NCBI RefSeq assembly: GCF_032854445.1
Contig: NC_088300.1
Coordinates: 53,168,984-53,232,983, forward strand
Reading direction: 5' to 3'
From: Liolophura sinensis
Lineage: Eukaryota > Mollusca > Polyplacophora > Chitonida > Chitonidae
Length of the DNA stretch: 64,000 nt
The translations under genes and the position numbers were made by a program. Under the pieces are notes generated by a model that had not been told where the DNA came from, ran no database searches, and was given only the letters and a program-made list of their open reading frames with translations. Shown here piece by piece: positions 13,801 through 25,588 of the stretch (its first letter is position 1; every line of letters begins with the position of its first letter).

Positions 13801-16800
13801 CCCTTTCCCAATGTAATTGTACACGTCTGGTTAGCTGACGTAAACAGCGTTGAGCTTTCATTGGAATAATACTCTATATAATCTGTATAGATTTACAATA
13901 ATATATTTAAACTTATTTAACATATAGTTTTTAATATATCAAGTAATATTAAAAAAAGACTTTGTTGGACCGTTCAAATTCATCTCCCCACTCCATTGCC
14001 TCATTTTGTTAAGCACTAAAAAAAGTATGTAATTATAGGAATCGAACTCGGTTATGCATCTCAGTGAAGCAGCACTAGGTAAAAGAGCAGCGGAAATCCG
14101 TCCTGCAACAAGGAGGCACATTACATGCACTCTAAGGATTCCTTCGTCGTCATATGACTAAAAAGTTGTTAAGTACGACGTTAAACCCCAAGCACTCACT
14201 CACTCTTAAGTAAACAACAGGTATGAGGAAAAGATTTTGCTGACGTGACGATATTTTTATTATGAAGGGTATTCCTTCAGAAAAACGCCTTATAATAGCA
14301 AAATCTGCTTTTGGCCCAGCCTACTTTTTCACAAAATAAAAGCTTATATATTTCATCACTCCAATTTTTCCCACACGTTCTTCAGTAATTGTACTTTGTA
14401 TTCAAGTAAGTTTTACCTGTTTTTTCTGCATGAAAAAAATTACACCTCACTGCTGCACCGAAGTGGGACGATTTCCTATCTAGTTGCAGGGCGTCCTTTC
14501 GAACAGATGTATGGACGATCGAACAGAGGCCCAGACGGATAAGCAAGTTTAATATGCGAGAGTTAAAAAATGCATACGAATGCTTTGACTCAAAAAACTC
14601 TTCGAAACAGACATTTGTAAGCTTCCATAATGGACGTTCCGGGAATGAATGTTCCATGCGAATGAATAAAATCAGTATCGTGTACCACACTAGTATATAA
14701 GTTATTGTTAGTCAGTATGTGTGTGTCTCAGTTGCATTTCGATTGCTGATGTTCATATATTCAAAGAGGCGATCTTATTGGCCGCGATGAATGTACAATC
14801 CAAACCTGAGAAATGTACGCATTGTAAAAGAAACTTTAATAGAGCGTGTTTGATGGAATATCCTTGACACGGTAGAAAACCGTTGATGGGTGAAATGATA
14901 TTTCGACTAATCTTTTGTTGTCTTTTCCTTTAAGGTTTCCCTAGGCTAAATCAGCTGAATCATCTTTATTCTTCCACTATATATTTTCTTTTCTTTTTTA
15001 ATAAAACGAAGATGAACTAGCTTCATTTTTCCATTATATATTTTCTCCTCCGCTAAAGGGACATAATGAGTTAGGTCAGTTAAATACAAAAATGAGTTGC
15101 ATTTGACTAAAATGCAACTAAATGCCCTAGGCCTATAGTTTTCGAAAAATATTAAGTGAATTACAAGGGGAAATCCGTCAATGGTGTAAAACGGTCCTCC
15201 CAACATGCAAATAAAGCAGTACAGAGATTCCCACAGTGCAACGTCCGCTGGTGGAAACGGCGTTGTATGCCAGTTTAAACAGTAGAATCATGTATATTAC
15301 AAAATATTCGTAATTCCCAGCAATAGGTAGGGCAACTGGGCGACTGAAATTAGCAGCGGATTAGTTATTAGTTATTGGAATAACTAATAACTAACTCAGC
15401 AGCGGGTTAGTTATTTGAATAACTAATAACTAACCAGCAGCGGGTTAGTTATTCGAATAACCAATAACTAAGCCAGCACCGGGTGAGTTATTCGAATACC
15501 TAATAACTAACCAGCACCGGGTTAGTTATTCGATTAACTAATAACTAACTAGCAGTGAGTTAGGTAATCGAATAACTAATAACACACTTGCTGCTCTTTA
15601 GTTATTCCAAGTCAGTTGTTTGAATAACTAATAACTAGTCGGCAGCGGGTTAGTTATTGGAATAACCAATATGTAAACCAGCAGCCGTGTAGTTATTCAA
15701 AATTAGTTATTCGAATAACTAATAACAAACACAGTAGCGGGTTAGTTATTCGAATAATTAATAACTAACCAGCAACGGGTTTGTTATTTGAAATTAGTTG
15801 TTTAAATAACTAACACAGCAACGAGTTAGCTATTCGAACTAGCTTCGGGTTAGTTATTCGAATAACTAGTAACTAACCAGCAGCGGGCTAGTTATTTGAA
15901 ATCAGTTATTTGAATAACTAATTACTAACACAGCAGCGGTGTAGTTATTCAAAATCAATTACTCGAATAACTAATGACTAACACAGCAGCAGGTTAGTCA
16001 TTCGAACCAGCAGCAGGTTAGTTATTCGAATAACTAATTAGAAGTGGGTAAGTTAATAGAATAACTAATAACTAACAAGCTGCTAGTCAGTTATTGGTTA
16101 CTGGAATAAGTAACCCGCTGCTGTGTTAGCTATTCAAAAAACTGATTTCGAATAACTAACCTGCTGCTGTCTTTGCTATTAATTCTTCAAATAACTGAGT
16201 TATTGGTTTTTCGATTTAATAACTGATTTCGAATAACTAACCTGCTGCTGTGTTTGCTATTAGTTATTCGAATAACTGATTCCGAATTACAAATCCACTG
16301 CTGGGTTATTGAAAGAACTAACAGCCGCTAGTTCGAAAAACAAAACCACTGTTGGGTTAGTTATTAGTTATTTGAATAAATGATTTTAACTAATCGACAG
16401 CTGGGTTATTTATTGGTTATTCAAATAATTGACCCGCTGCTGGTTAGTTCTAGTAATTCGAATAATTGGAATAAATAATTAATTTCCAATAACTAACTCA
16501 CTGCTGGTTTGTTATTGGTTATTCAATTTAATAACTGATTTCGAACAACTAACATGCTGGTGCGTTTGTTATTAGTTATTCAAATAACTAACCCGCTGCA
16601 GGTTTATTATCAGTTATTGGAATAATTAACCCGCTGCTGTGTTTGTTATTAGTTATTCAAAAAACTGATTTTGAATAACTAACTGGTTGCTGGGTTAGAT
16701 ACTGGTAATTCGAATAACTAACCCGCTGCTAGTTAGTTATTGCTTATTGGAATAAATAATTCGAAGTTATTCGAATAACTACTAACTAACCCGCTGCTAA

Positions 16801-19800
16801 CTTCAGTGTGCTGACAGAACTGGAGTTATATGTAGGAGATAGAGTAAGTTGTTTGGTGGGCTGCATGGTTACAACCGTCTCTAACATTTGAAATTCACTG
16901 AACATCTCCCGTCGTCCACACTCCAGTTGGCGGCGCAAGATGAGCTAAGCCCATCAAAAAAGTGAACCTTTCTAAATGTAGCGACGAGCGAGTGGATGGG
17001 TCAAAGGGAAACGCCGGATAACTGTAAACATTCCATTCTCCTCTCAAAGCCAGATGCTTGTCAAAAGACATAACGAAGTCTTAACCATATGTAGTTGACA
17101 TTTAAAAATGCAGAACACTTTTTTGGAGTCGAGAATATGTTCCTTTAACGTTTACAAAGCTGAACGAGCTAACTCATCCATCTTTGTTCTTTTGACTCCA
17201 ACTATAAGCGATGTTTACATTCAAATTGTGCGTGTGTTCCAGTTGTTTCTGGGTCGGCAAAAGGTGTGAAATTCCTCGTGGCATTTCTAAGTAATGGACC
17301 AGGAAGCAGTGACCTTCAGCTGATCATATTCAACCCAAACGAGAAGGAAAAGGCTATGGTCACTGTATCCAGCGCGGTCAACTCCACGGTACTGAACGAG
17401 AAGCAAGTGCAACGTGTTGATCAGCTGACGGTTCCTTACACCTACAGGATGGACACAAATGGTCCAAATGATAAAGGTGAGTTCGTGTCAAGTCCAAGGT
17501 ACAGATAAAATGATGACTATTCTTGCCATTGTATCTAAAAAAAGGGAATTATTTGTTCTTGATGGAAGTATAAAGAATGTGAATTCCCATTCTTTGCCAC
17601 ATATTGGCCATGCACATATAAACATGTTTACCTTTTATATAACATTTCTTTGCAACAAATAGTATAATCTAGCCTATTTTCATGAAGAGAGGTGGAAATA
17701 GACCTAAACGGCCACAGACATTCTTTCAACTGTACAAATTTTTAAAAAAATTAAAATATGTTTTATTCAGTAACTGTGAACAGGAACCGGGAACAGGATT
17801 TCGCGTAACCTACACCCCACGTACATATTGTTAAAAAAGGCAGAATAGGATAAAACAGCTGTATCGTCGGGTTACAGAAAAAACTCACACCTGATTGGTT
17901 AAAATTGATAACATGGCGACACTTCGATTTTCTCCTTGTGCATACATTGAACTGCAATATATCGGTTGTACAACATCACAAGACTAAAAAGGTATACTGT
18001 TTAAACACAGTGTGGGATTCTTTTATCAGTTCATATATACATTTGGTCTGGTGTTGTCTTTTTTAAGAGATTCATCTGCTGTCACAGATTGTAGACTATC
18101 TGTATCATTAAAGACGCACAACATAGTTACAGTTAAAAACAATTGCAGCGACGACAGAGTGATAGATGGCAAATGGTGACACCCAACCGTTGAAATACTG
18201 GCTCTTGTCAGGGTTGTATTCAGTTCATGTAAATGCACCATAGCTTAATCAAAATTGGGTGAAAAAACAGTGCAGTGGAGTTAATTGCAATTTATTAGAC
18301 ACCATCGGTATAGAATTACACAAAATGGTGTGTTGTCATCATATTTAACACACAGTCACATCAAAATATCTATTTTTATTCTATTCTGTAACTATGCCTT
18401 CATTCTATCACAGCTATTCTCGTGAGATCAACCATCCCCGTTTTAGTGAGTGCCAAAAACAGCAAGGCTGAGTCTACGGACAAATTCTTGGTCATTCCGG
18501 TCAAGAATCTGGGTAAAAGACACGTTGTGCTAACTCATCATGACGAGAAATACATGTCTGAGTTTGCCTTGGTGGCTACAAAGAATGACACGTTGGTGAA
18601 CATCACGTACCCGACAGGAGAACCCATGAGCCTGATTCTGCAGCAGTATGAGAGCTATCGAGAACAGTCTGAGGGTAGAAGTCTGATGGGCACCAAGATC
18701 ATCTCCAGTCACCCCGTGGCCATGTTTGCCGGAGGAATGACTACCAATTTCAGAAACAAGTTGGTTGGGCACATTGCCGAACAGTTACTCAGTGTGGAAT
18801 ACTGGGGAAGAACCTTTTTAATATCCCCCATGTCGGAGCAGAGGGACTTTCTGAGAATTGTCGGTCAGTATTCTTTTCGTATCAGCCAAAGTGATGTTTG
18901 TTTGTATAGATATTATACGAAAGCACGTGCAAATTTACAATAGCTGCGAAATCTCCGTATGTTGTTTCGTGTCGTCTTGCAGTCAGCTCTCCCGTTAAGT
19001 GAATGGCTTATGATAAAAGACAGGCTGGCCGTGGTGAAAGATAGGATAATGATGTTAAAAATTACACCAACCAACCGACCAAACGACAGAAAGAGCGACC
19101 TTTAGAACTGATTACTAGATGCACTTTACCGTTGTTTAACGCTGTTTTCAATAATTTTTCACTTACATGATGGAGGTATTATGGGTGGAAAAAAAAACAG
19201 TTGTTCTTTTGGCAACTTAAATACGAACATTCCCACATGTGATGTAAAGACACAGCATATTTGTGGAAGGTAACTGGTTGTCAAGAAGTTTAGTCTGTGC
19301 ATGCAAACTGCCACACAAGTGTCTCGTTGTCATCTATGTCACATGAGCAGAAATGAGAGCGGGAAAATGTACAAATTCCCTGTCTAAGGCCGGGATTTAA
19401 CCCATAACTCACGTGTCCTAGCAACAAAAAGATAAGTGTATTGGTGGATCAGCTCTGAACGTTCACGTGGTACTAGCCATTATTTCGGATGGCAGCCAAT
19501 GATCCGATTTCGTAGTTTGTAAACTAAACGGACTTCCCCATGCACAAGACCCAATTATCATATTATCATATGAAGTTCTTTCCATGGCCATTGCCATGTC
19601 ACTGGTTTTTAATAAGTCTGGTTTTTGTATTATAACTTACCAAGCATCTGAAAACATGTCAAATAGAGCAGTCTCGAACAAGTGAGTTCAGGGACCAAGA
19701 CAAGAGAACCCGACTCAACGAGGGTGTAAGTTTTCAGCTACTTTTTGTGTATGATCGTGAACGATATATGAAAGGTTGTCACTTGAAAGTTGAGTTTATT

Positions 19801-21629
19801 TAAGGAACCAAATAGTCCCTTCACTAAGAAAAAGAGAACGATTTCTTAGGTGGCCGTTAGTTTGTGGCTGCACATGTTATGAAAATGTCACGGATTTGTT
19901 TCCTCCCATTTCAGGTTACAATGAAACCACAGCCTTGAGAATCTGGCGAAACAGCACAGACAAGTACGAGTTCCACACAGTCTCTCCATTCCAGTCTTTG
20001 ATGATTGACATGGGCGCCAAGGGCGATGACCACTTGCTTGTGGAAGCCAATGACACTGTTCTGGTGGGACAGTTTTCTCTAACGAACTCAGAAAATCCCA
20101 AAAACAAGATTTTGGGGTTTACACTTGTTCAACCAAACGAACAGTTTCTACCTAGCTACGTGGTTGTAAGTTCAGGTACCGGTATTTTAACAGGCCATGA
20201 ATATGTACGCATTGTCGCACAAAACAATCAGGGATGGTTGAGCCATCTCCCGATTTACAATTCATTTGAGTCTGCTTTTACAAGCTATCAGACAGCCATT
20301 AAACACCTTGAATCTGGCCAGCAGGAATTTGGCGGTTATCAGGCATTCGGGATGAACTTGTACGAAATATCCTTTACCGATGCCTCGTCCCAGCTTGTGA
20401 ACCTACGTCTTGAGGTTCTACCCGAAAACTGTGTTAATACATCACTTGTACAATCCGACAACTTCGACAACGATTGTGATGGTAAAGTAGACGAAGAAAT
20501 CGTCGATAGCGTGGACAACGACGGCGACCGAGGAATAGATGAAGACACAAATGAAATGCTGCTAAACGTAACCCAGGCGAATATCTCAATAACTGAGTCA
20601 CTGAATGTTACGACATATCAAACTCTCCTTAATTCGTCTACCGCTTTTTTAAGCACTGGTACTGCAAAAACTACAACGAAGATAACCCATGAAGCGTCAA
20701 CAAGTGCCTCTGCTCATACTGGTGAGGATGCGCAGGGTAATGAATCAGGATCTCTGACAACCACTGCTTCCGGCAATCAGGTACAGGAGGAACCAATAAC
20801 CGAAAATCCGACACAGGAATACACAAATGATAATAGTTTGCAAGAACAGAACCCAACAGCTACTGACAGAGCTGCCAAGAATGGCACATCAGTTACTGGC
20901 AATGTGGTACAACACACGACAGATTCAGATAATGATGTTCCACTTGATGGGTCAGTTACAGGCAATCCGCCACAATACGAAATGACAACTGCGAATCATG
21001 CTGCTCCACGTGATGGGTCACTTACTGGCAATCAGGCACAATACGACACGACAACTGCGGATCGTGCTGCTCCACTTGATGGGTCAGTTACTGACAATCC
21101 GCAGCAATACGAAATGACAACTGCAGGTCATGTGGTTCAACGTGAAACGCCAGCTGCTGGCACGAGGCCACCACGAGACACGACGCCCCCTGACGATATG
21201 GGAAAAGAGGGGACAAGTGTGGAGAATGCAGTGAAACAAAGAACAACAAATGCTGCGGATGTAAAGCACGAAGAAACCATTGGTCCTGGAATTAAGAGGG
21301 ATTTGACAACGGCCCGGGAAGCCGTGGATAATCTAAGAGAAACTGTGGTAACAACATCTCCGCCAGATACAACGCCCCCAACAAGTGGAACTAATGTGGG
21401 CAAAAGTGCTGTTCAATCTGCTGCAAATGTTGAGCCGACGGTTCAGCAGGAATCCACTGATGATATTGGCATACTAACAATTGTCGCCCCATCCTTCATT
21501 TGTGGTGTGCCATTTCTCATCATTGTTATTTGCTGTTTCCGCTCCATCATGGCCGGTGTTTGCCGGAAAAAGGTTTATCCAAAGGAGAAGAAGTTTTACC
21601 AGAACGTCCAGCCTGTCCGCATAAGTTAA
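7564..21629 (+). CDS. IgGFc-binding-protein-like membrane mucin (four exons, 815 aa)
   Basis: Exons 7564-7612, 17243-17476, 18414-18863 and 19915-21629 all join in phase 1 at GT/AG sites. Residues 1-17 form a signal peptide (MIGAGRILLILLSTIT). About 24-420 resemble the IgGFc-binding N-terminal region of FCGBP-type proteins, with the typical block LLSVEYWGRTFLISPM. Residues 426-455 form an Asp/Asn-rich metal-binding motif (DNDCDGKVDEE). A Ser/Thr/Pro-rich stalk (about 460-760) includes three 22-residue repeats. Residues 762-786 are one hydrophobic helix, followed by a short basic cytoplasmic tail ending VRIS. It is probably a cell-surface, heavily O-glycosylated binding protein; many invertebrates carry such proteins and a role in mucus or immunity is only a guess. 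Least certain is exon 1, joined across a 9.6-kb intron on phase match and signal-peptide character. An in-frame ATG at 19896 lies inside the intron and is not the start. Confidence 0.87.
7714..7801. repeat. (AT)n microsatellite
   Basis: About 44 TA dinucleotides, roughly 100 bp inside intron 1 of the IgGFcBP-like gene. It is the source of spurious Ile-Tyr open frames on both strands. Confidence 0.98.
10497..10596. repeat. 24-bp tandem repeat, four copies
   Basis: Four copies of a unit like AACATGGCAATGCCAAGTCT plus GGTC. The unit length is a multiple of three, so a 104-residue frame runs through it, but no splice or domain support for coding was found. Confidence 0.9.
10920..11005 (-). mobile_element. 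SINE family A fragment (antisense)
   Basis: Contains ACTCAAGAATATTTCATTTA, then ACGACAACCGCCAGCATTA and a GAGAGGAAACTCGACAGAGC-like block, matching the 3' half of SINE A in reverse complement. The tail and head are missing. Confidence 0.75.
11776..11941. repeat. 83-bp direct duplication
   Basis: Two nearly identical 83-bp copies (11776-11858 and 11859-11941), each from AGTAAACCTTTACTTGAGAC to TATACACACCG. The few differences suggest a recent tandem duplication. A third copy starts at 11942 but diverges after a few bases. Confidence 0.92.
14055..14206 (+). mobile_element. SINE family B 3' half
   Basis: Closely matches the reverse complement of the element at 59.5-59.7 kb: TCAGTGAAGCAGCACTAG, GAAATCCGTCCTGCAACAAG, GGCACATTACATGCACT, then CGTCATATGACTAAAAAG and GACGTTAAACCCCAAGCACT with a (CACT)n end. 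The tRNA-like head is missing, so this is probably a 5'-truncated insertion. Confidence 0.82.
15343..16807. repeat. Foldback array of palindromic units
   Basis: Several dozen copies of a short unit centred on the perfect 20-base palindrome TTAGTTATTCGAATAACTAA, separated by CCAGCAGCGGG-type spacers. Spacers read CAGCAGCGGG from 15.35 to about 16.02 kb and CCCGCTGCTG from about 16.08 to 16.80 kb, so the array reverses orientation near 16.08 kb and forms two arms of about 0.7 kb. The outer ends are inverted repeats extending past the unit: left ACTGAAATTAGCAGCGG, and right end reverse-complemented ACTGAAGTTAGCAGCGG. It sits in intron 1 of the IgGFcBP-like gene, about 0.4 kb before exon 2. It could be a foldback transposon or an inverted-duplicated satellite. 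No target-site duplication was recognised. Confidence 0.92.
17477..18413 (+). other. Intron 2 of the IgGFcBP-like gene
   Basis: Donor AAAG|GTGAGT and acceptor TTCTATCACAG|CT. It contains an antisense copy of a dispersed repeat near 17.83-17.93 kb and nothing else recognisable. Confidence 0.85.
17830..17925 (-). repeat. Dispersed repeat C, antisense copy
   Basis: Its reverse complement contains GCCATGTTATCAATTTTAAC, CAATCAGGTG and ACAGCTGTTT in the same order as the copy at 63.57 kb. It is a short fragment of unknown class. Confidence 0.65.
18864..19914 (+). other. Intron 3 of the IgGFcBP-like gene
   Basis: Donor TCG|GTCAGT and acceptor TCCTCCCATTTCAG|GT, a strong polypyrimidine tract. No repeat or exon was recognised inside. 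Confidence 0.85.
20457..20546 (+). other. Asp-rich metal-binding motif in the IgGFcBP-like protein
   Basis: Residues 426-455 contain DNFDNDCDGKVDEE followed by DNDGDRGIDED. The DND(C)DGxxDEE pattern is that of the short putative metal-binding motif of the MopE type, and its acidic spacing also suits calcium. It sits between the globular region and the stalk. Metal identity is not known. Confidence 0.75.
20946..21143 (+). repeat. 66-bp coding repeat in mucin-like stalk
   Basis: Three in-frame 66-bp units encode 22-residue repeats (residues 589-654) sharing DGS(V/L)T(G/D)N, QY(E/D)(M/T)TTA and a final basic or hydrophobic stretch. Units begin at 20946, 21012 and 21078. Diverged half-units appear on both sides. 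Repeat number could vary between individuals. Confidence 0.9.
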
Positions 21630-22829
21630 ACTCCTAACTAGCAAGTAAAAAAGTTCTTTTTATCACCAGAAAAGAGTTATTCCTTACAGTGACTATCGAT
21701 ACAACAAAACAAACTTTCGACAAAGTTCGAAATTTCTCTTCTGAACTGACAAATATGGTTACAAATCTGTGTTGACATTCTCGATGTTGTAGGCGGGAGT
21801 TGTACAATGCATCGCCCTTTGCGTTACTGGTGGCGCTGTCTCATACATATATATTTCTAGGCTCTACCAAATCCTATCCTAAATGGAAATTTTAACCGCC
21901 AAGATGGATATATTCTTGTTATCTAGACACAGTGTATGTAAGAGTGACTTTTGTGTGGAAAGGTTCAGACTAAACTGTAACAAACTCTGCCATCTTGGAT
22001 CCTTGTATGCCCTTCGTTTTTTTTAACAAGAATCACGTGAGGTGCACCTTTTCCCTTATAAAGTGTATATCACATGCAGAAAAATCCAGTGCCAGTTGTG
22101 CCCACGCATGGATTTTACAGCCAAGAATCAATCCAATTTTGCGAGACAAGTTTACAAAAAGACAATTTTATGTGGTTGCATATACCATAAACAAACGGAT
22201 TCCAAAACTTATTCTGCTGAAGTAATGGGTTCCATCACGGTGAAGCAAACTTTACTTTGACACTCAAAGATATAATTTTTTTTTCCTCTTCTAAATTTGG
22301 ATAGATGTTGATATTCATCGAGGTTTTTTGCTGGATATTAGTGCTGCAGATCTGGTCGATAGGTTTCGCAGCGGACGTCGGCCGTAAACGACAAACTTAC
22401 TCGAGTATGTAAACTTCTCCAAACTTCTCCATCTTGACTTGTTGGCATTGTGCTGAAAGAATCAACAAACTGAGAGGGTCAAATGTTTGATTCCGTGCCC
22501 TCAATGACCTCTTAAAACGGTAAATGCCGTTTGAAATGATAATTGTTTACCCTCAGATTACCGTTGCCGTTTTATTGATGAATTGTCGTCTATGTGGATT
22601 TAAGCCTGACTAGTTCAAAAAAATTCTCCTTTATGTAGTAGATTAGTCTTTTGATAAATACTAGTTACATATGTCCGTTGAGGGACAGGCGTTCAAATAT
22701 ATTATATGGCAGAGCACTTATAGTTGTCACATGCACTTCACCATGTATTTATTCAGGTCTACCGTCCACGACAGAGACTTTGTACATCAGTGGTCAAAAT
22801 ACTGCTGACTGATAAACTCCATTACCATC
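21630..22829. other. 3' flank of the IgGFcBP-like gene
   Basis: This 1.2 kb should hold the 3' UTR. No canonical AATAAA was seen close to the stop codon. Short open frames at 22.0-22.26 kb show no domain features and are not called. Confidence 0.5.
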
Positions 22830-25588
22830 ACGGTTTCTATTATATCATCACTCATTGCTGCTGATAGATAGATTCCATTCTCTAAATCGCTAGTTTTATC
22901 GCCCTGAACACTGTTACTTTTATCACACTGAATACTGCTGACAGATAGATTGCATTCTCCATATGCTACTTTATCGCCCTGAACACCACTGTTGACGGAT
23001 AGATTCCATTCTCTACATTGTTACTTTTACAGCCCTGAATGCTGTTGACATCAGATAGTTTCTATTCCCTATATTGTTAATTTTATTGCCCTGAACACTG
23101 TAAACAGATAGATTCCATTCTTCACTTTGTTACTTTCATCGCCCTGACCACCGCTGACACTGGAGATTCCATTCTTTATATGGTTACATTTATCGTCCTG
23201 AATACTGCTGACAGATAGATTGCTTTCTCCATATGCTACTTTTATCGCCTGAACACTGCTCACAGATAGATTGCATTCCCCATATGCTACTTTCATCGCC
23301 TTGAACACTGCTGACATATATAGAGATTCCATCCTCTATATGGTTACTTTCCTCGCCTTGAACATAGCTGATATAGATTCTATTCTCTAAATGGTTACTT
23401 TCATCGCCTTGAACACTGCAAACGGATAGATTCCATTCTCTATATGGTTACTTGCATTGCCTTGAACATAGCTGATATAGATTCTATTCTCTAAATGGTT
23501 ACTTTCATCGCCTTGAACACTGCAAACGGATAGATTCCATTCTCTATATGGTTACTTTCATCGCCTTGAACACTGCTGACAGATATAGAGATTCCATCCT
23601 CTATATGGTTACTTTCATCGCCTTGAACATAGCTGACATAGATTCTATTCTCTAAATGGTTACTTTCATCGCTTTGAACACTGCTGACAGATATAGAGAT
23701 TCCATTCTCTGTATGGTTACTTTCATCGCCTTGAACATAGCTGACATAGATTCTATTCTCTGAATGGTTACTTTCATTGCCTTGAACACTGCTGACAGCT
23801 ATAGAGATTCCATCCTCTATATGGTTATTTTCATCGCCTTGAACATAGCTGACATAGATTCTATTCTCTAAATGGTTACTTTCATCACCTTGAACACTGC
23901 TGACGGATAGATTCCATTCTCTATATGGTTACTTTCATCGCCTTGAACATAGCTGACGGATAGATTCTATTCTCTAAATGGTTACTTTCATCGCCTTGAA
24001 CACTGCAAACGGATACATTCCATTCTCTGTATGGTTACTTTCATCGCCTTGAACATAGCTGACATAGATTCTATTCTCTAAAAGGTTACTTTCATTGCCT
24101 TGAACACTGCTGACGGATAGATTCTATTCTCTATATGGTTACTTTCATCGCCCTGAATACTGCTGACAGATAGATTGCTTTCTCCATATGCTACTTTTAT
24201 CGCCCGAACACTGCTCACAGATAGATAGCATTCTCCATGTGCTACTTTCATCGCCCTGAACACTGCTGACAGATATAGAGATTCCATCCTCTATATGGTT
24301 ACTTTCCTCGCCTTGAACATAGCTGACATAGATTCTATTCTCTAAATGGTTACTTTCATCGCCTTGAACATAGCTGACATAGATTGCATTCTCTAAATGG
24401 TCATTTTTATCGCCTTGAACACGGCTGACTGATAGATTCCATTCTCTCTATGGTTACTTTCATCGCCTTGAACATAGCTGACATAGATTCTATTCTCTAA
24501 ATGGTTACTTTCATTGCCTTGAACATAGCTGACATAGATTCTATTCTCTAAATGGTTATTTTCATCGCCTTGAACACTGCTGACGGATAGATTCCATTCT
24601 CTAAATGGTTACTTTCATCGCCTTGAACATAGCTGACATAGATTCTATTCTCTATATGATTACTTTCATCGCCTTGAACATAGCTGACATAGATTCTGTT
24701 CTCTAAATGGTTACTTTCATTGCCTTGAACACTGCTGACGGATAGATTCCATTCTCTGTATGGTTACTTTCATCGCCTTGAACATAGCTGACATAGATTC
24801 TGTTCTCTAAATGGTTACTTTCATCGCCTTGAACATAGCTGACATAGATTCTGTTCTCTAAATGGTTACTTTCATTGCCTTGAACACTGCTGACGGATAG
24901 ATTCCATTCTCTAAATAGTTACTTTCATCGTCTTGAACATAGCTGACATAGATTCTATTCTCTAAATGGTTACTTTCATCGCCTTGCACGCTGCTGACGG
25001 ATAGGTTCCATCCTCTAAATGGTTACTTTCATCGCCTTGAACATAGCTGACATAGATTCTATTCTCTAAATGGTTACTTTCATCGCCTTGCACACTGCTG
25101 ACGGATAGATTCCATTCTCTAAATGGTTACTTTCATCGCCTTGAACACTGCAAACGGATAGGTTCCATCCTCTAAATGGTTACTTTCATCGCCTTGCACA
25201 CTGCTGACGGATAGATTCCATTCTCTATATGGTTACTTTCATCGCCTTGAACATAGCTGACATAGATTCTGTTCTCTAAATGGTTACTTTCATCGCCTTG
25301 AACACTGCAAACGGATAGATTCCATCCTCTATATGGTTACTTTCATCGCCTTGAACATAGCTGACATAGATTCTATTCTCTAAATGGTTACTTTCATCGC
25401 CTTGAACACTGCAAACGGATAGATTCCATTCTCTATATGGTTACTTTCATCGCCTTGAACATAGCTGACATAGATTCTATTCTCTAAAAGGTTACTTTCA
25501 TCGCCTTGAACACTGCAAACGGATAGATTCCATTCTCTATATGGTTACTTTCATTGCCTTGAACATAGCTGACATAGATTCTCTATAT
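22830..25588. repeat. 2.75-kb minisatellite, ~51-58-bp units
   Basis: Around fifty copies of a unit containing CGCCTTGAACA, (TAG/CTG)CTGACATAGATT, (C/T)(C/T)ATTCTCTA and ATGGTTACTTTCAT. Two subtypes are interspersed, one with CATAGCTGACATAGATTC and one with CACTGCTGACGGATAGATTC, and often alternate so that a ~104-bp dimer period is visible. The left end (22.83-23.3 kb) is more diverged than the centre, typical of array-edge decay. Minus-strand open frames through it are by-products of the repeat. Unit similarity without unique spacers excludes a CRISPR array. Confidence 0.95.

Larger units (their letters stand above)
7613..17242 (+). other. Intron 1 of the IgGFcBP-like gene (9.6 kb)
   Basis: Donor ACAG|GTGAGC and acceptor GTGTGTTCCAG|TT. 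It contains an (AT)n tract, a 24-bp tandem repeat, an 83-bp duplication, SINE A and SINE B relics and the 1.46-kb palindromic foldback array. Otherwise nothing recognisable was seen. An alternative first exon inside this intron cannot be excluded. Confidence 0.65.

Noticed and set aside
19896-19914. ATG at 19896 as start of a separate 577-residue gene
   Set aside because: It lies in the polypyrimidine-tract region before a strong acceptor at 19914, and the downstream frame continues in phase from exon 3 of the IgGFcBP-like gene.
22830-25588. CRISPR-like array
   Set aside because: Units are similar along their full length without unique spacers, no cas genes exist, and the genome is animal. 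It is a minisatellite.
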